A DNA stretch of 64,000 nucleotides from Pelargonium tetragonum (lineage: Eukaryota; Streptophyta; Magnoliopsida; Geraniales; Geraniaceae). The stretch covers positions 62,001-126,000 of the forward strand of contig JAYMTL010000042.1 in the NCBI GenBank assembly GCA_036897445.1, read 5' to 3'. The position numbers and the translations under genes were made by a program. Positions 13,404 to 25,510 of the stretch are shown in pieces. Within the stretch, counting starts at the first letter, position 1, and each line of letters opens with the position of its first letter. A model generated the notes under the pieces. The model had not been told where the DNA came from. It saw only the letters and a list, made by a program, of their open reading frames with translations, and did not search any database.

Positions 13404-16367
13404 AAGAACTAAACAGAAATTTCTCGAAGAGAGCCCCATATGAGTGCGCGGATACTTTAAAGTAAAGAACACCCCGAATTTAGTTACACAAAAAGATAGC
13501 TGACAGCTAATTTACACTGTACTTTACTGAAATTAAAGGTTTCAAAAGTCTATTACAACTAGGAATAAGTAACTATAGACAAGGAGTTTTTCTCGATTCT
13601 ATGTCATTAAAATAATTTAAGTGAGAAACCCGTATATATCTAGCAGAGTTCCACCAAGAGAATTTCTTTTTAGTACAGTAGGAGCAAAGGAAACTTCTAT
13701 TATATAAAGCAAAAAGGGAAATTTCCATAGCCAGGCCTTTCCTGCCAAAGCTTTTGGTCTTATAGTGTTCCTGTATATTGTGGGGGCTTGGACTTGTGTA
13801 TTGCCAGATTTAAGGACATAACAGAAAGAAAGCAGTTTTATAGATCACTATCCTGTAATTATGAAATAGTTATTATAAGGAAACTTACCTGTATATACAC
13901 TTCTATCATTTTCGAAGTGAGACATTACTTAAATACAAAACCCAGATCGAAAAAGGAGCCAAGAGATATTCACCAAATTACTATTTTATCAAGTTGAGAC
14001 TGCATGTATTTTAAGGTGTTTTTTTTTCTAGGATTTTAATCAATTCCTAGAGGAACCTATAAGTTCCAGGAAAATTCTAGATGGAAATCGATTCTTATTA
14101 TATAAATTGGAAATTCAGTGAGCTCCCTACTAGATCCTTTATTGCTTTAAACTAACAAAAAGTATAGTAAAAACCTCCGCAAAATTAAGGTTTAGCCTAG
14201 GTCCGTCAGAACTTCTGTGGAATGTACTCAAGCAATTCGGTTTATAGAACTTTTTAGTTATAAGTACATAGGACTTAAAAAAGAATCTTTAAAAAGGATT
14301 CCATAAGGACCCCTAAAAAAACAATAGCTGCAGGAAAAATTCTAAAACCGGCTATACTAAACTGTTAAGAGAAATACTAGGAATATCCGAAGTTTATCTT
14401 AAAAGGGGTACTCCCTATCTTAATAGGATTGAAAACGAAAACTAAAAAAAAGTATGCGTATTTGCTCAGAAGATGTGTTATAGTCTAAAATAAAAGTTTT
14501 AAGGCTAATTATGCAATTTCTTTCCACGAAAGGGAATTTGCACTCCTGATAGAGCTTCAACCAGATCTAGTACTTTTGTTTTGCATTCAACTTTTCGGTG
14601 TTAAAGAAATTTCTTTTTGGTAAAGTCTTTTAGGGAGTGTTTTGTTACTATTATTTTTTCTTTTTAGTGCTAACCGGGCCTTGCCTTTTGTAGACCCGTG
14701 CATGTATTATTGATTCAAATTAGTACTTTTACAGGATAAGATTTCAAGTTCTTAAGATTGCGCGTCAGTGTACTGGAAAGCTAACCCCTTGCTATAAGGA
14801 AGTCCCTCGTTAACCTAGCTGGACTTTTTGTAAATGGATTACAAACTGGAATCTAATAACCTGGTATATAAGTAAGTGCATCTGTTAATCACGTTTATAG
14901 AATTTCACAAAAAGGAACTCCGGTCTAGGAACTCCAGATACTGCCCTGTTTTTATCTTTTTAATAGAGCTAATCCCAGAATAAAGACTTTGTAGTTGACC
15001 CGACCTCGAAATGACGCATTCTTTCTTGTTAAGAAAAGTGCAATGCGCGGATAGATACAAGACTTTTTCATTTAATTTATGTGCCCGCAGAAGTTTATTA
15101 AATTGACTCTTAATTATCTACTACCTAAACTAAAAAAGTACTCCTAAAGTGGACCGGGTATGCGGCCTTTTAGTATCCCCTTATACCCGAAACCAAGCAA
15201 AAGTTATCCCTCAAAAGGAGATTGGTATTTAGCTGAGTAAGTTGGCTACAGAGTCCTTTTTAAGAAACTAAGAGTAACAAGGGATCTATATAAAAAACGA
15301 AAATCTAACAATTCCTTTTTTAACCTATTATAAGCTGAAAAATTCCTTATGGAAGCCTAGCCTAAAAAGGTATAAGGGAATAACTTGTATATAAGTTGTT
15401 TGAATTATTAAAAAGAGTGATTTTGAACCGACGAACACTCTGTAAAATTCTGATTCCAGTAATTTATGTAAGAAGTTTTTATTCATTTTCATTAGCTAGC
15501 TTTCATTTAATTTAACAAACCTCTACTTTAAGGGTTTTTTACACAGGGAATTGGGGTATTCCTCTATCTTTAGCTAGCCGTATGAATATAGTCTTTTTTA
15601 CCAAAGGTAGCGACAAGACTACCTCTAATAGAAGAGAAGTTTCTATCTTTCTAACCTCAAGAACAAGTCCTTTTTTATTTTATAACTCTCCCAAATTAAG
15701 CCCGCGATTGAATGAAGCTTGCTTTTGTACTTAGAGTGCCCCGAGGAAAACTTTGGATAGCTTGTCAAAGGTTTAGCTTACCCGGATTCCCTAGTATGCG
15801 CGTGTATGTAAAGGATTTTACCAAATTACCACGTTTTGAATTCTTTATTAAAGGGCTTCCCTAATATACCAAAAAAGGAAAGAGTAAACCCAGCAATTAG
15901 AAAAAATGGGGCGTAGGCAGGCTTACTCATATCCAAGAAAAAGGAGACTCTTTATTATAACATTAAAACGGGAATTTCTTAGGAGGAGTTTATATAAACA
16001 CATAGAATTGTAACTACTAAATCGGCGATATCCTTTCTTCGTTACGCTTACTTAGGAATCACTAAAATGAATTTAAATGAATAGTAGACCTTATTCATAG
16101 TGCCAAGAACCTCAAGGGTATTTTGTCGGAATCCCCTAAGAAATCGACCTAGCTTGCTCCTTTTTAACTATATCGAAATTACTATCACAGCCTATAACGC
16201 ATTTTTGAGTACAAAGATTATCTTTCGTTAGAGCTACATATTTTTATGGGTGTCCTGGGTTCTAACAAGGGTTTAATACATAGCTAGAAATACTCGTCTT
16301 TTCCTTACTAAGAAAAAACTATACATAAATGGAGTTAGCTGCTTTTGCTTAAGGCAGAGAGTGTACC

Positions 16368-16391
16368 TAAGAACTTTATTAAGAACTTTAT
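16368..16391 (+). repeat. 12-bp perfect tandem duplication
   Basis: TAAGAACTTTAT occurs twice in direct succession (16368-16379 and 16380-16391) with no mismatch. An exact pair in otherwise heavily substituted DNA implies that the duplication is younger than most of the point mutations around it. Confidence 0.75.
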
Positions 16392-16890
16392 ATTATAGGT
16401 ATCCTTGTATTGATTACCAAGAAAGTTTAGGTTTTTTATTCTAATGATTCAAAGATTATGCTAGATGACTCCACAACTAAAAACTTAAGTATTTCCGAGG
16501 AGAGGAGTAGTATAATCTTCTATCTCCAAAACAGAGCGAGCATGCAACGAAAAAAATTTATGCAAGTAACTGAATCCTCTAAAATGAAAATGGATTTTAT
16601 TACAGTACTTTCCAAATTAAATGTAGGTTTGCCTTATTTAAGAAGTGACTTAGGGATTCTGGTCTCAGATATAAAGAGTTAAATTTTTGTACTTTAATAA
16701 GAATCCAGGGAGTATCTTTTTATATGTTACAGAGAACGAAAGGCAGATACTTGCTTGTGCGAGTTCTTTTGAAGCTTCTAGAGAGCCTTTTGGTTTAAGA
16801 AAATATCCCTTAGTTTTTTGACTTGTCTCAGTAAATATAATGTTATAAAATCCCTATTGCCACTATTAATTAGGGGCTTCTTACTTTCCT

Positions 16891-16914
16891 GCCGGTATAT
16901 AAGCCGGTATATAA
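16891..16914 (+). repeat. 12-bp perfect tandem duplication
   Basis: GCCGGTATATAA is repeated exactly (16891-16902 and 16903-16914). It lies about 500 bp from the similar duplication at 16368. It looks like a recent slippage or end-joining event. Confidence 0.75.
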
Positions 16915-19900
16915 AGTTATCCCTTCCTCAGTTACCCTTTTTACTCCTTACCTTTCTAACAAACGAGGCTTCCTTTATCAGGAGTTTGAGTCTCCAACAT
17001 TAGTATACAAAAATCCCTAAAAAACATTTACTTTATTTTAGTAATTCCTTTAAAAAGCTGGGGCCGCTTGTATTTTTTATAGGATTTTGCGTAGAATTTC
17101 CTCTGCAAAATTTGCCACGTCGGAGATTTTAAAGCGTTTTGCTTTATAAACTTCCTATTGTTACGAGATAACCTATTTTCAAAATGTTCGGAAGAGTTGG
17201 TGAGCCAGGAATAGTTGCTCTTGGATTTCGTTTTTACTCAAAACGAAAGGAGGGGAGTACTAAAAAGTAAGATAAGCTACTCTCAACTCCAAGAATCCTT
17301 AAGAGAAATCCTTTAGGAGTTTGCCGTGTCACAGTTTCGAGGATTTCAAATGCTATTTTGGTATTTTCGTGAACTTACTTTTTTTAACAGGCGTAACTTT
17401 CGGTTCTCTATTATAAATAATACCTGTATTTCCTAGAAAACGCCATGGAAATGAGAAATTTCTTTTATTCAAGATTCAAGAAAGCCTTCCGTGCTACATA
17501 AGGGAGTCCCTTTCAGGATAATTTATTAAAAAATAGCTATTAAGGAAAGAGCAAACTTCTACGACGTAAAATACGCACAATGTACAAAAAGGAACTCAAT
17601 TCCATATTTATAGTCATGGTTGGAGCTTGTTCTTTAAGATTCTAAGACTTATCTAGTGTTTAATTACTCCAGTTTTTCTGAGGGCTCCTTTGTACTATGT
17701 TATGCTTGATAAGTTAACTCTGTGTATAATTGAGGATTCTTTTGTATTATAAAGAGGTTTGGACAGGACTCTAAGAGGGAACTTTTCTTATTTTAATTTG
17801 AAACCTAGCTTTTTAGTGCAGTACTACTTCCTGGCAGTCCTTTTCTTACCTATGTTATATCCCTTTTCGTAACAATTCCAAACTATACTTTCAGAATTAA
17901 ACGAACCCTCTAGAACAGAAACTCCAAAATGTAGCTATATTCACGGATCTCTCTTTCTAGTTTTTAAAGGCAAGTACACAAGCCCCTTTTTTCTTAGGAT
18001 ACATCGCTTGTAATAAAGTATTGCGATGGGCCCGCTAGAATTCTTATGAAAATGAGGACTTTTGTACTTTTTAAGTTACCTTTTCTTAGTAATATGCCAA
18101 AGGATAACTACCCCTTTTTACAATAGGATATCTCCCTCATCGCTTTGTCAGGACTATAAGGAATTAGACTTCTTGAAGAGAATTGTTGTTAGAACAATTT
18201 CTTATATTACAGGACCTTTTTGTAAGCCTCTCTATTAGGAATTAGAGCTCATACTTGCGCTTACTTTCTTATAATAAGGAAGGAAAAGACTAGGATGTAT
18301 TATGTTTTAGCATTTTGTTAGGTACCCTATATTAATTAGCATCTTGTAAATTCCTTTTTTATATCAAGACTTAGTTTCGGTTTCTATATAAGATAAGTCC
18401 GGTATAAGGGTAACTCCCTCAGTTGACAAATTTCTTGTTAAATGAGACCTCAACTACCCTACATTCATATTCTAGAATTCCTCAACTATAGTAGTGTTTC
18501 TACATACAAAAGGAAGTCCTTTTTGTACCCTAAGCCCCATTTGGTAATTGCTTTTTAAGTGTTCGCAAAGAAATAACTCATAGCTTGACTCAAATTCTGG
18601 AGTTGTCGAAGAGTACCCTTTGTAAATAAGTAATTTGCTTTAAGACTTTAAATTCAGGGATGCTCCAAAGGTTGTAGTTAGATATTATAAAAATAACTAA
18701 ACTCTTTTGGAGGCAGTCTATGCTAACCCTTCGGTTTTGTTAAATGACTTAGTAGTTTTTTTGTAATTACGTAGAATAGCAACAATGTAAAGTTAGAAAA
18801 TAGAAATAGAGTAAGAACCACAGTATGCGTGTCATCCATTTAAGTCTGAAATTCCGGTCTAAATAGAGATTGCTTGTAGGATAAGAGATTTAGGACATGT
18901 TGACTATGTCTTATACAATTCAAGGCCGAAAAGCAGAACTCCAACCGAAGAGTGTACAATTAAATTGCCAATTCAGAGCGGAAACCGGCAAAGGAAGCCC
19001 TTAGCTTTTGAGAATACAGTTCAAAAGTTAAAGAGTGGGGTCAAGTCCATTTTATTAATACTACTAGAATCCTATATAAAGCAAACGCTTACCGGTAGGA
19101 TTCAATCTACCCTCTTTTGTACTTGATATTACTTGTGAGGATGAAGAAGCTTCTCAGCTGTGACCGAAAATTTGTAATCTATGTGTATAGCTCTAAATTT
19201 ACCTTTGTATTACGCAAAACTTTGGCAAGCAAGTCAAGTATAGAGTTTTTAGAGATTAACTCCTTATTTTAAGTGTCCGTCTAGTACTATATCCTTTGAT
19301 TAGAGGCTCTTTATAGCAAACTGGTGATCGGAAATTCCCTTGTTGGAGTATTAGGAATCCTTTTATAAAACGTTTTGCTTAGCATTAATTAGGTGAAATA
19401 TTAAAAAAGAGTTTCCTTTTTCTTATTTATAATGACTCCTATAAGCTTGTTATAGCCCTATAAAAGAGTCGGCAGACAAAAAGAAGAATCTTACGTAAAC
19501 TAAACCTGAGGGATAACATAAATTAGGTGTAGTAGGTCCAGAACTCTTCAAGATAACACAGAGTGCTGGGAAAGTCAATTCATGTATATACTGGGATGTT
19601 ATTTCTATTTTACAAAGCAGTCAAAAGGGGTAAACCAGAAGTCTAAGGCACCCCATAAAAAGTTGTCTAATTAAGTGCCAATAAGAAATGACTTAGCTCG
19701 GCTGGATATAGGATCGGGTTAGTGACTTTATGAACTCCAAGGTTTTCCGTTTAGAAACTTCTTCCTCAATAGGGGCGCTAGGCTCTCCTATTATACTTAA
19801 TTACGGTAGAATATACAAGGTTCTTTTTAGTTTCTCTTAGTCATTCATACAAAGCCTTTATTTTAAAACCGGGGAATTCTTTCCTTATAAAAACCTATTT

Positions 19901-20356
19901 TAGTTTAAGATTTCCGGGACAATCGGGGTTAGAGGGAGCTGGGAACAGTGACACCGCGTTAACATTATTTTACTTTTTAAGTGTTAAGTGCATTGGGGTT
20001 TCCTTTTTTGGTTATTGAATAAAGAAAGCTTGCAAGTTTCTTGAGATGGAAGTAAGTAAATACTGGGGTAAATTGTTTTATACAACATTAAGGATTAAGG
20101 AATGCGCTTACTCTAGATTAAGGACTACATTTACGGATATTTTTGTGCGGAAACCCCACTGGGAGTCTTAACTTAAACTTTCGGAAATTTAAGGGTACCC
20201 TACTCAAGCTTTTCTTCAATAAACCGAAATTTCATCTATTTTTAGAGAGGTCCCTTACTAGGGCTTAAGTGCCCCTTGGAATACTACATAAGTAAAGGTA
20301 GCCGAATCTACAAACTCTAGTTAACTGACGTATTAAAATATACAATATATGGTTAC

Positions 20357-20370
20357 TACCAGGCCTGGTA
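20357..20370. repeat. 14-bp G/C-containing palindrome
   Basis: TACCAGGCCTGGTA is perfectly self-complementary and, unusually here, keeps CpA and TpG. No neighbouring gene gives it a regulatory context. Confidence 0.6.
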
Positions 20371-23300
20371 TACTAATAACTAAACTCAACAATTATAGTG
20401 TAAACTTATTCATTTTACTCTAATTTTTATATAACTTTTTATGCTTTACCCAGAAAGGGGTTCTATCAATATCCATTAGAGGTATGGGGCTTCTTTATAA
20501 CCCCGAGTTATACCAGAAAGTAATTTAGTGTAACCAATAAGAATCCCGAGCAGGAGTCAGCAATGAAAATAGAGTTTTGCCCTTACGCTTCTATTTAATT
20601 ATGTAAGGCCCTGCTACAAAGAAAGGAAACTATGCCGCAGAATTTTTATTATTACGAGTCGAGGTTTTATTAGGCGATTCCTAAAGATTTGGTTTTGAAA
20701 CCAGCATACCCTAGATTAGGTTTATAGATTGATTCAGAGACTATCTACTATAATCAAATCAAGTATGGATTTTCTTTGGCAAGGGACCCGGGGAGAAATA
20801 TACGCACGAAGAAGGCCCTCAGGAACGAATTAAATCCCATAGTTTATAGGTGGGAAGCTCCCCATCACTTATAACAAGTACTCCTTAGTTAAAATTTCCT
20901 CTTACTAGCATACCGAGATGGATATCTTCTACTCAATAAACCCCTAATGCGTTACATGAAACGAGATTCTGATCCCATAATAGAATACTCTATTATAATA
21001 TAATATAAAAAAGATCCGCACAAAAAGAGGGATCTCGTAGAAGACCCATTTATTCGTAAGCGGCTCTATTATATCTGGCTACAACTTCATTACCTATGCA
21101 TCCAGATCTTAGAAGCTGAGATAACCCCCAAAATTAACCCAGATTTTAATTTACAAAAATTGATTCGTTATTCTAACCACGGGCTTAACTTCAGACTACT
21201 TCTGTTTTTTAATGATTGTCACAGATAGATAATGGCCTCTTAAAAAAAGAGCTTATGGTACGCCGCCTTTCGTGCGTTATAATGCGCTTTAAAGCCGCCT
21301 CATGTATGGGTTTTTTCCATTTCCCTAATGGATTAAGAAATTGACTTCAAGAAATACCACCTACTTATTACACACGTTCATACATGGTTCCTTGTTAAAT
21401 GGAATTTTTTGTGTTAGTTTAATATTACCAAGTCTCGGAATGTATATATTAAGTAAGAAATAAACTCAAGTTAAACTAGTATAAAATTTTAGTTGTTTGC
21501 AAAGGAACTTGTACTTTTACATTAAGGGAGGATTCGACAAAAGCTATACTTTACTTTTATCAGCAAGAAATATAAAAAGAAGTTTCAATGCCTGCGTATC
21601 CAGGGGTTTCCCTCTAACTTGGCAAGAGCTATACGGGGCAACCCTTATAATAGGATATAACTAAGGGGGCGTTTTCGGGAATGTATGCTTTTAACAAGAA
21701 ATTTTTAAAGTCTTGGTAAAGGTAAAGAGGGACACATAAAATCTCAAGTATTTCTTTTTTCTTCAGAATTTATATACTTATTGACTTAGTTTAGGCTGTT
21801 GCTAGGTAACAGGCCCGTTCAGAAGAGATTCCCGTGAAGGTTTAGTCTTCAGTAAGGTAACTTTTTAGTACTTAGAGTTTTTGTCATACAAATTGATGTA
21901 ATATAGTGCTTGTGTCTTTAACCCCCTCTTTTTTGGATACTTTGAATACATAAGCCCTATTACAAGAAAGTCCTTTTAATTACGTTACCAATCCCTTATG
22001 AAACATGAATAGTAAGAATTGTTAAGGCTTTCCTCGCATCTGTAGTATTAACCTTATTCTTTCTTGGCAGGCCGTAAACCCTTGCAATAAAATAGAGGGC
22101 CGTGTGCTTGTATGGGAAATTCTTAAACTTATAAAAACCTCGCTTCCTTTTTTATTAGAACCAGAACTCTATCTTATTCTGTAGAGCTAAACTCATGAGT
22201 AAAGATCTCCCCTTCAGGTAGAGCCGAGGCTCCTTTAATAATTGACATAAAAAAGATTAAGACTTCTCACTTTCGGGGACTCACAAGAGCATGATGAGAA
22301 GCTAAATTTACCGGAGCCCCCTTTTTGCCACATATTTTATTCCATACGCAGGTCCTAAGCAATTCTGGAGCTTGATTTTAAGGGGGAATCACTTTTTAGG
22401 ACAAAACCTGTCCTTAAATCTTGGATCTTTTTTGTCATATACTAATTAAGGGTTCGGTTTGAGTATAGTATCTTCCTATATATAAATGTGTGATTAGTAA
22501 GTAACAGGAAATTTTAGAACAACCTTGAAGCTTTCTGAAAGGAGAAAAAGAGAGAAGCTATGCTCGAATGCAGCTCCTCAAGTAAAGTACCACATTCCAA
22601 ATAAGGTTCCCTTTCGCAACTGTCAAGTAGGGCTATAAAATAGACTCCCCTGTACTCATGCACAATATATCTTAAAGTGTTCCGTTTCTCAGAAAGGTAA
22701 AAGGAAGAAATAGAGGTCTAGTTTAAGTGTTCCATAAGTTAAAACGCTTAATTAAAATAATAAGTCATTATCTCTACTATTGATATTGAGCTCTCAATTC
22801 TAAATATAGGATTCTGGGTCGTTTTTCTTAAAATATTCTTTAACCAAAATTTCAAATAAGGGATAGATACCTATGGTCTCTTGTAGACATTTCACCAAAC
22901 TTTTTTTTATCTTTGTTTAATCTCGTTAAGGCAAGGTTATTCTTGGATATAGGGAATTTTTAAGAAGTCCTAAATCCCCGATCGCCTAGAAAAGATATGA
23001 GTAACCTGTTTTATGACTGAATATTAAACTAATTGTTCTTGGGCAATCCTGTATTAAAGATTAAAGAGAGGAAGAGCCCAGGGGGCCATCTAAATTTACA
23101 GGACTTTTGACAGAGTATTTCAACCTTATACTCATTTTTAGAACACTTCAGGTCATTCCAACTTTTACTTAGTCCGGAACTTTTAGTTAAGTACAGCAGT
23201 ACTTTTGTTAGAAATCTCGAGTAGAAATTCCTGTCGCACTCTCTCTTGTACTATATGCAATCTTTATTAACTAAGCCAAGGCTCATATACAAAACTTCTC

Positions 23301-25119
23301 CCATGATATAAGAAAAAACTCCCAATGAAATTTCGTAGTAGGGAGCCGTACACTAGGAATCCGGTTTTGGGTAAACCAGCAAAAGTTATCTTTGAACCAA
23401 AATTGATTTGACTTAACAAGATGTATTACCCACGGGTCTAAAATGAAAGAAACATAAAAGTTCCTTGGTTTTGACTACTATAATTAATTGAGTTTTTTCT
23501 ATTTAAATTTGACACTTTAATCGCAATTAATAGCTATCCAATAAAATTTTACTCATCTCTACTTCCCGTCTCTACAAAACAAGGAGCCTTACCTAGTTTT
23601 TTGAACTTACTAGTCTTTTTTTCCTTTAAAGAGAGTTATTATAAATTACCGATAAAAATCAATTACGAGATTTTTGTTAATTTCAGGAGTTCTTTAGCTT
23701 TTTATGCGGGATTAGTACTCAATTTATAAGTATGCCCAGAAATTTATAACATAAGTATATTCGGGATATTGTATAGGGTAATCCTAAAGAGAGCCTTTCA
23801 GATTAGAAAGGTACAACTAATAGCTCGGCTTCTTATTTACGAAAGAATTTCTATAAACATGGGCATATTTGACTTAAAGTCTTTCTAAGGGATTGATAGT
23901 AAGCAAAGACTTTAAGGATAATGTCCTATTCTTTTTAGTTATTTTTGTTTTATAAGATATCTAAAAGCTTTAGTCAGTGCCTTCCTTATAGATTTTCTTG
24001 CAGCCAATTTCTAAAGAATTGTTAAAGAAAGGGGAATCCGCCATTTTTGTTCCCTTGTCTTAATTACTCTGTAACTATTCTACCTTCTAAAAGCGAGTAA
24101 TAAGAAAATACAAGGAAGGGTCTTCTTTGCGGATGTTATGTCTTCTCTAAAAACCTGTAATTCAAAAAGTGCTTCGAAAGTTGTGTTTAATGAAAGAATT
24201 TGTTAATAAACGCTTTTCTTACTAGGCAAGGAAAAGATAGAGTAGTCTATCTAGGGGCGGTAGCTACAGGTCTTCCCTAGTAGTTTCTCCTGTCATTTTC
24301 TTTCTAATCAGGACAGCTAATAAAACAACTAACTAAACAAAGAGAGGCCCCAATTTTGCTTTTAGGTAGATTTAAAAGGACTCAAGCGCTTGGCAGGTAG
24401 TCGAAAAAGCCTCCTTTTCAGATAACGCATGCACCAAAAAACCTATAAGGCTCGAATTACTTTTAGATTCATAGATCACATAACTTTTAACTTCTTATGA
24501 GCTTAAAGCTTAGCTCTAACTTCAGCCGGATTTTAACCTAAGTATCTTAGTACATTCAACTCGCGCTTTAACATACGAATTGGAGTCTTAACTGGGCAGG
24601 TATTTCATATCTAATTCACAATATAGCTTTCAGTAAGGGATTTCAGAAGATAAGGATCATTAACTAGAGATAACTATTTCTTTTTTATTTTAGGAATCTT
24701 AAGCTCTAGCTCTAAAAATCCTAGTAGTACCGAATAAAAATAATAAGTATCTCGTATTTTTGTAAACTTATTGTACTGTACATGAACTTCACTCTAAAAA
24801 GAAAAAGTACTTGAACCCACTTTTTTCAAATGAACACGAATTTATACTTGCTTAAATTAGTTAACTAAAAGGACCTCTTAACGTACGATTTCACTTCCCT
24901 CAAAAATTACAGTATAAGTTATAAGTCTTTATCTAAGTGATTTTAGTTTAACAAATTCTAGATCTGTAAAAGTAAGCGCCCCTAAAAAATAGGTTCACTT
25001 TTTGGTATTTATCCTTATAGAATCTCCCCTATTGTAATAAGCTATCTAGGGGTTTGGTAATTTCGTATAAAATGAAAGCAGATTCTAATTCTCAGTAGGT
25101 AGCTGATTCCTACAATAAA

Positions 25120-25510
25120 GTGGTCTGTCGAAGCCCGCCAAACTCTCCATAGTATAAAATTGACTGTAACGTTGCACCCAAATTTCGGCGCGTAGTGTGT
25201 TGGTTCGAGTCCTGTCTTAATATTACAATATGGAGGTAGCAGATTCCAGGTCTCTATGTTTCTTCCATAAGCGCTAAGTACTGCGTTAGGTACTTAAAGA
25301 GCGCACAAGTCCCATTACTCCCCAATTCGAGGCATGTGATTGGTCATTACAGTAAGCCTCTTTACTTAGTTCTGTCTTACAGTTCGTACTGGGTTTGTAA
25401 GTGCTTTCTTAATCTAGTGGTTTTTTATGGAATGTTCTAATTATAGCTACGATGGGTTACCCCCGGGCTCCTGATCGGTAAGTAACTTGGTGCAAAACTG
25501 CAAATTCGAA
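25120..25510. other. Less mutated stretch containing a tRNA-like motif
   Basis: CpA and TpG are visibly commoner here than in the flanks, and G+C is somewhat higher. An exact B-box lies at 25202-25212. No frame is open for long. The stretch may be single-copy DNA or a late insertion that escaped RIP. The stretch from about 25150 looked promising for a tRNA but fails in the D and anticodon arms. Confidence 0.35.
25202..25212 (+). other. tRNA B-box / T-arm motif, no cloverleaf
   Basis: GGTTCGAGTCC matches the RNA polymerase III B-box GGTTCRANTCC exactly. The T stem pairs only partly, and a candidate 5' acceptor strand near 25153 pairs at about 5 of 7 positions. D and anticodon arms do not form. 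It could be a decayed tRNA, a tRNA-derived SINE head, or chance. Confidence 0.3.

Larger units (their letters stand above)
10861..25119. other. RIP-type AT-rich background, no gene
   Basis: A long gene-free stretch. It holds two perfect 12-bp tandem duplications (16368-16391, 16891-16914), an 18-bp palindrome (13386-13403) and a 14-bp palindrome (20357-20370). The only ATG-started frame over 60 codons is 16458-16682 (74 codons), with no recognisable motif. Hand counts at 20041-20340 gave TpA/ApT about 1.6 and (CpA+TpG)/(ApC+GpT) about 0.6. Confidence 0.45.

Noticed and set aside
16458-16682. ATG-started 74-codon frame on +
   Set aside because: It has several Met codons and a plausible look, but no recognisable domain, no splice or promoter context, and its length is within chance.
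22205-22729. G/C clusters every 30-45 bases, CRISPR-like at first glance
   Set aside because: The clusters are not identical repeats, the spacing is irregular, and no cas-like gene is present.
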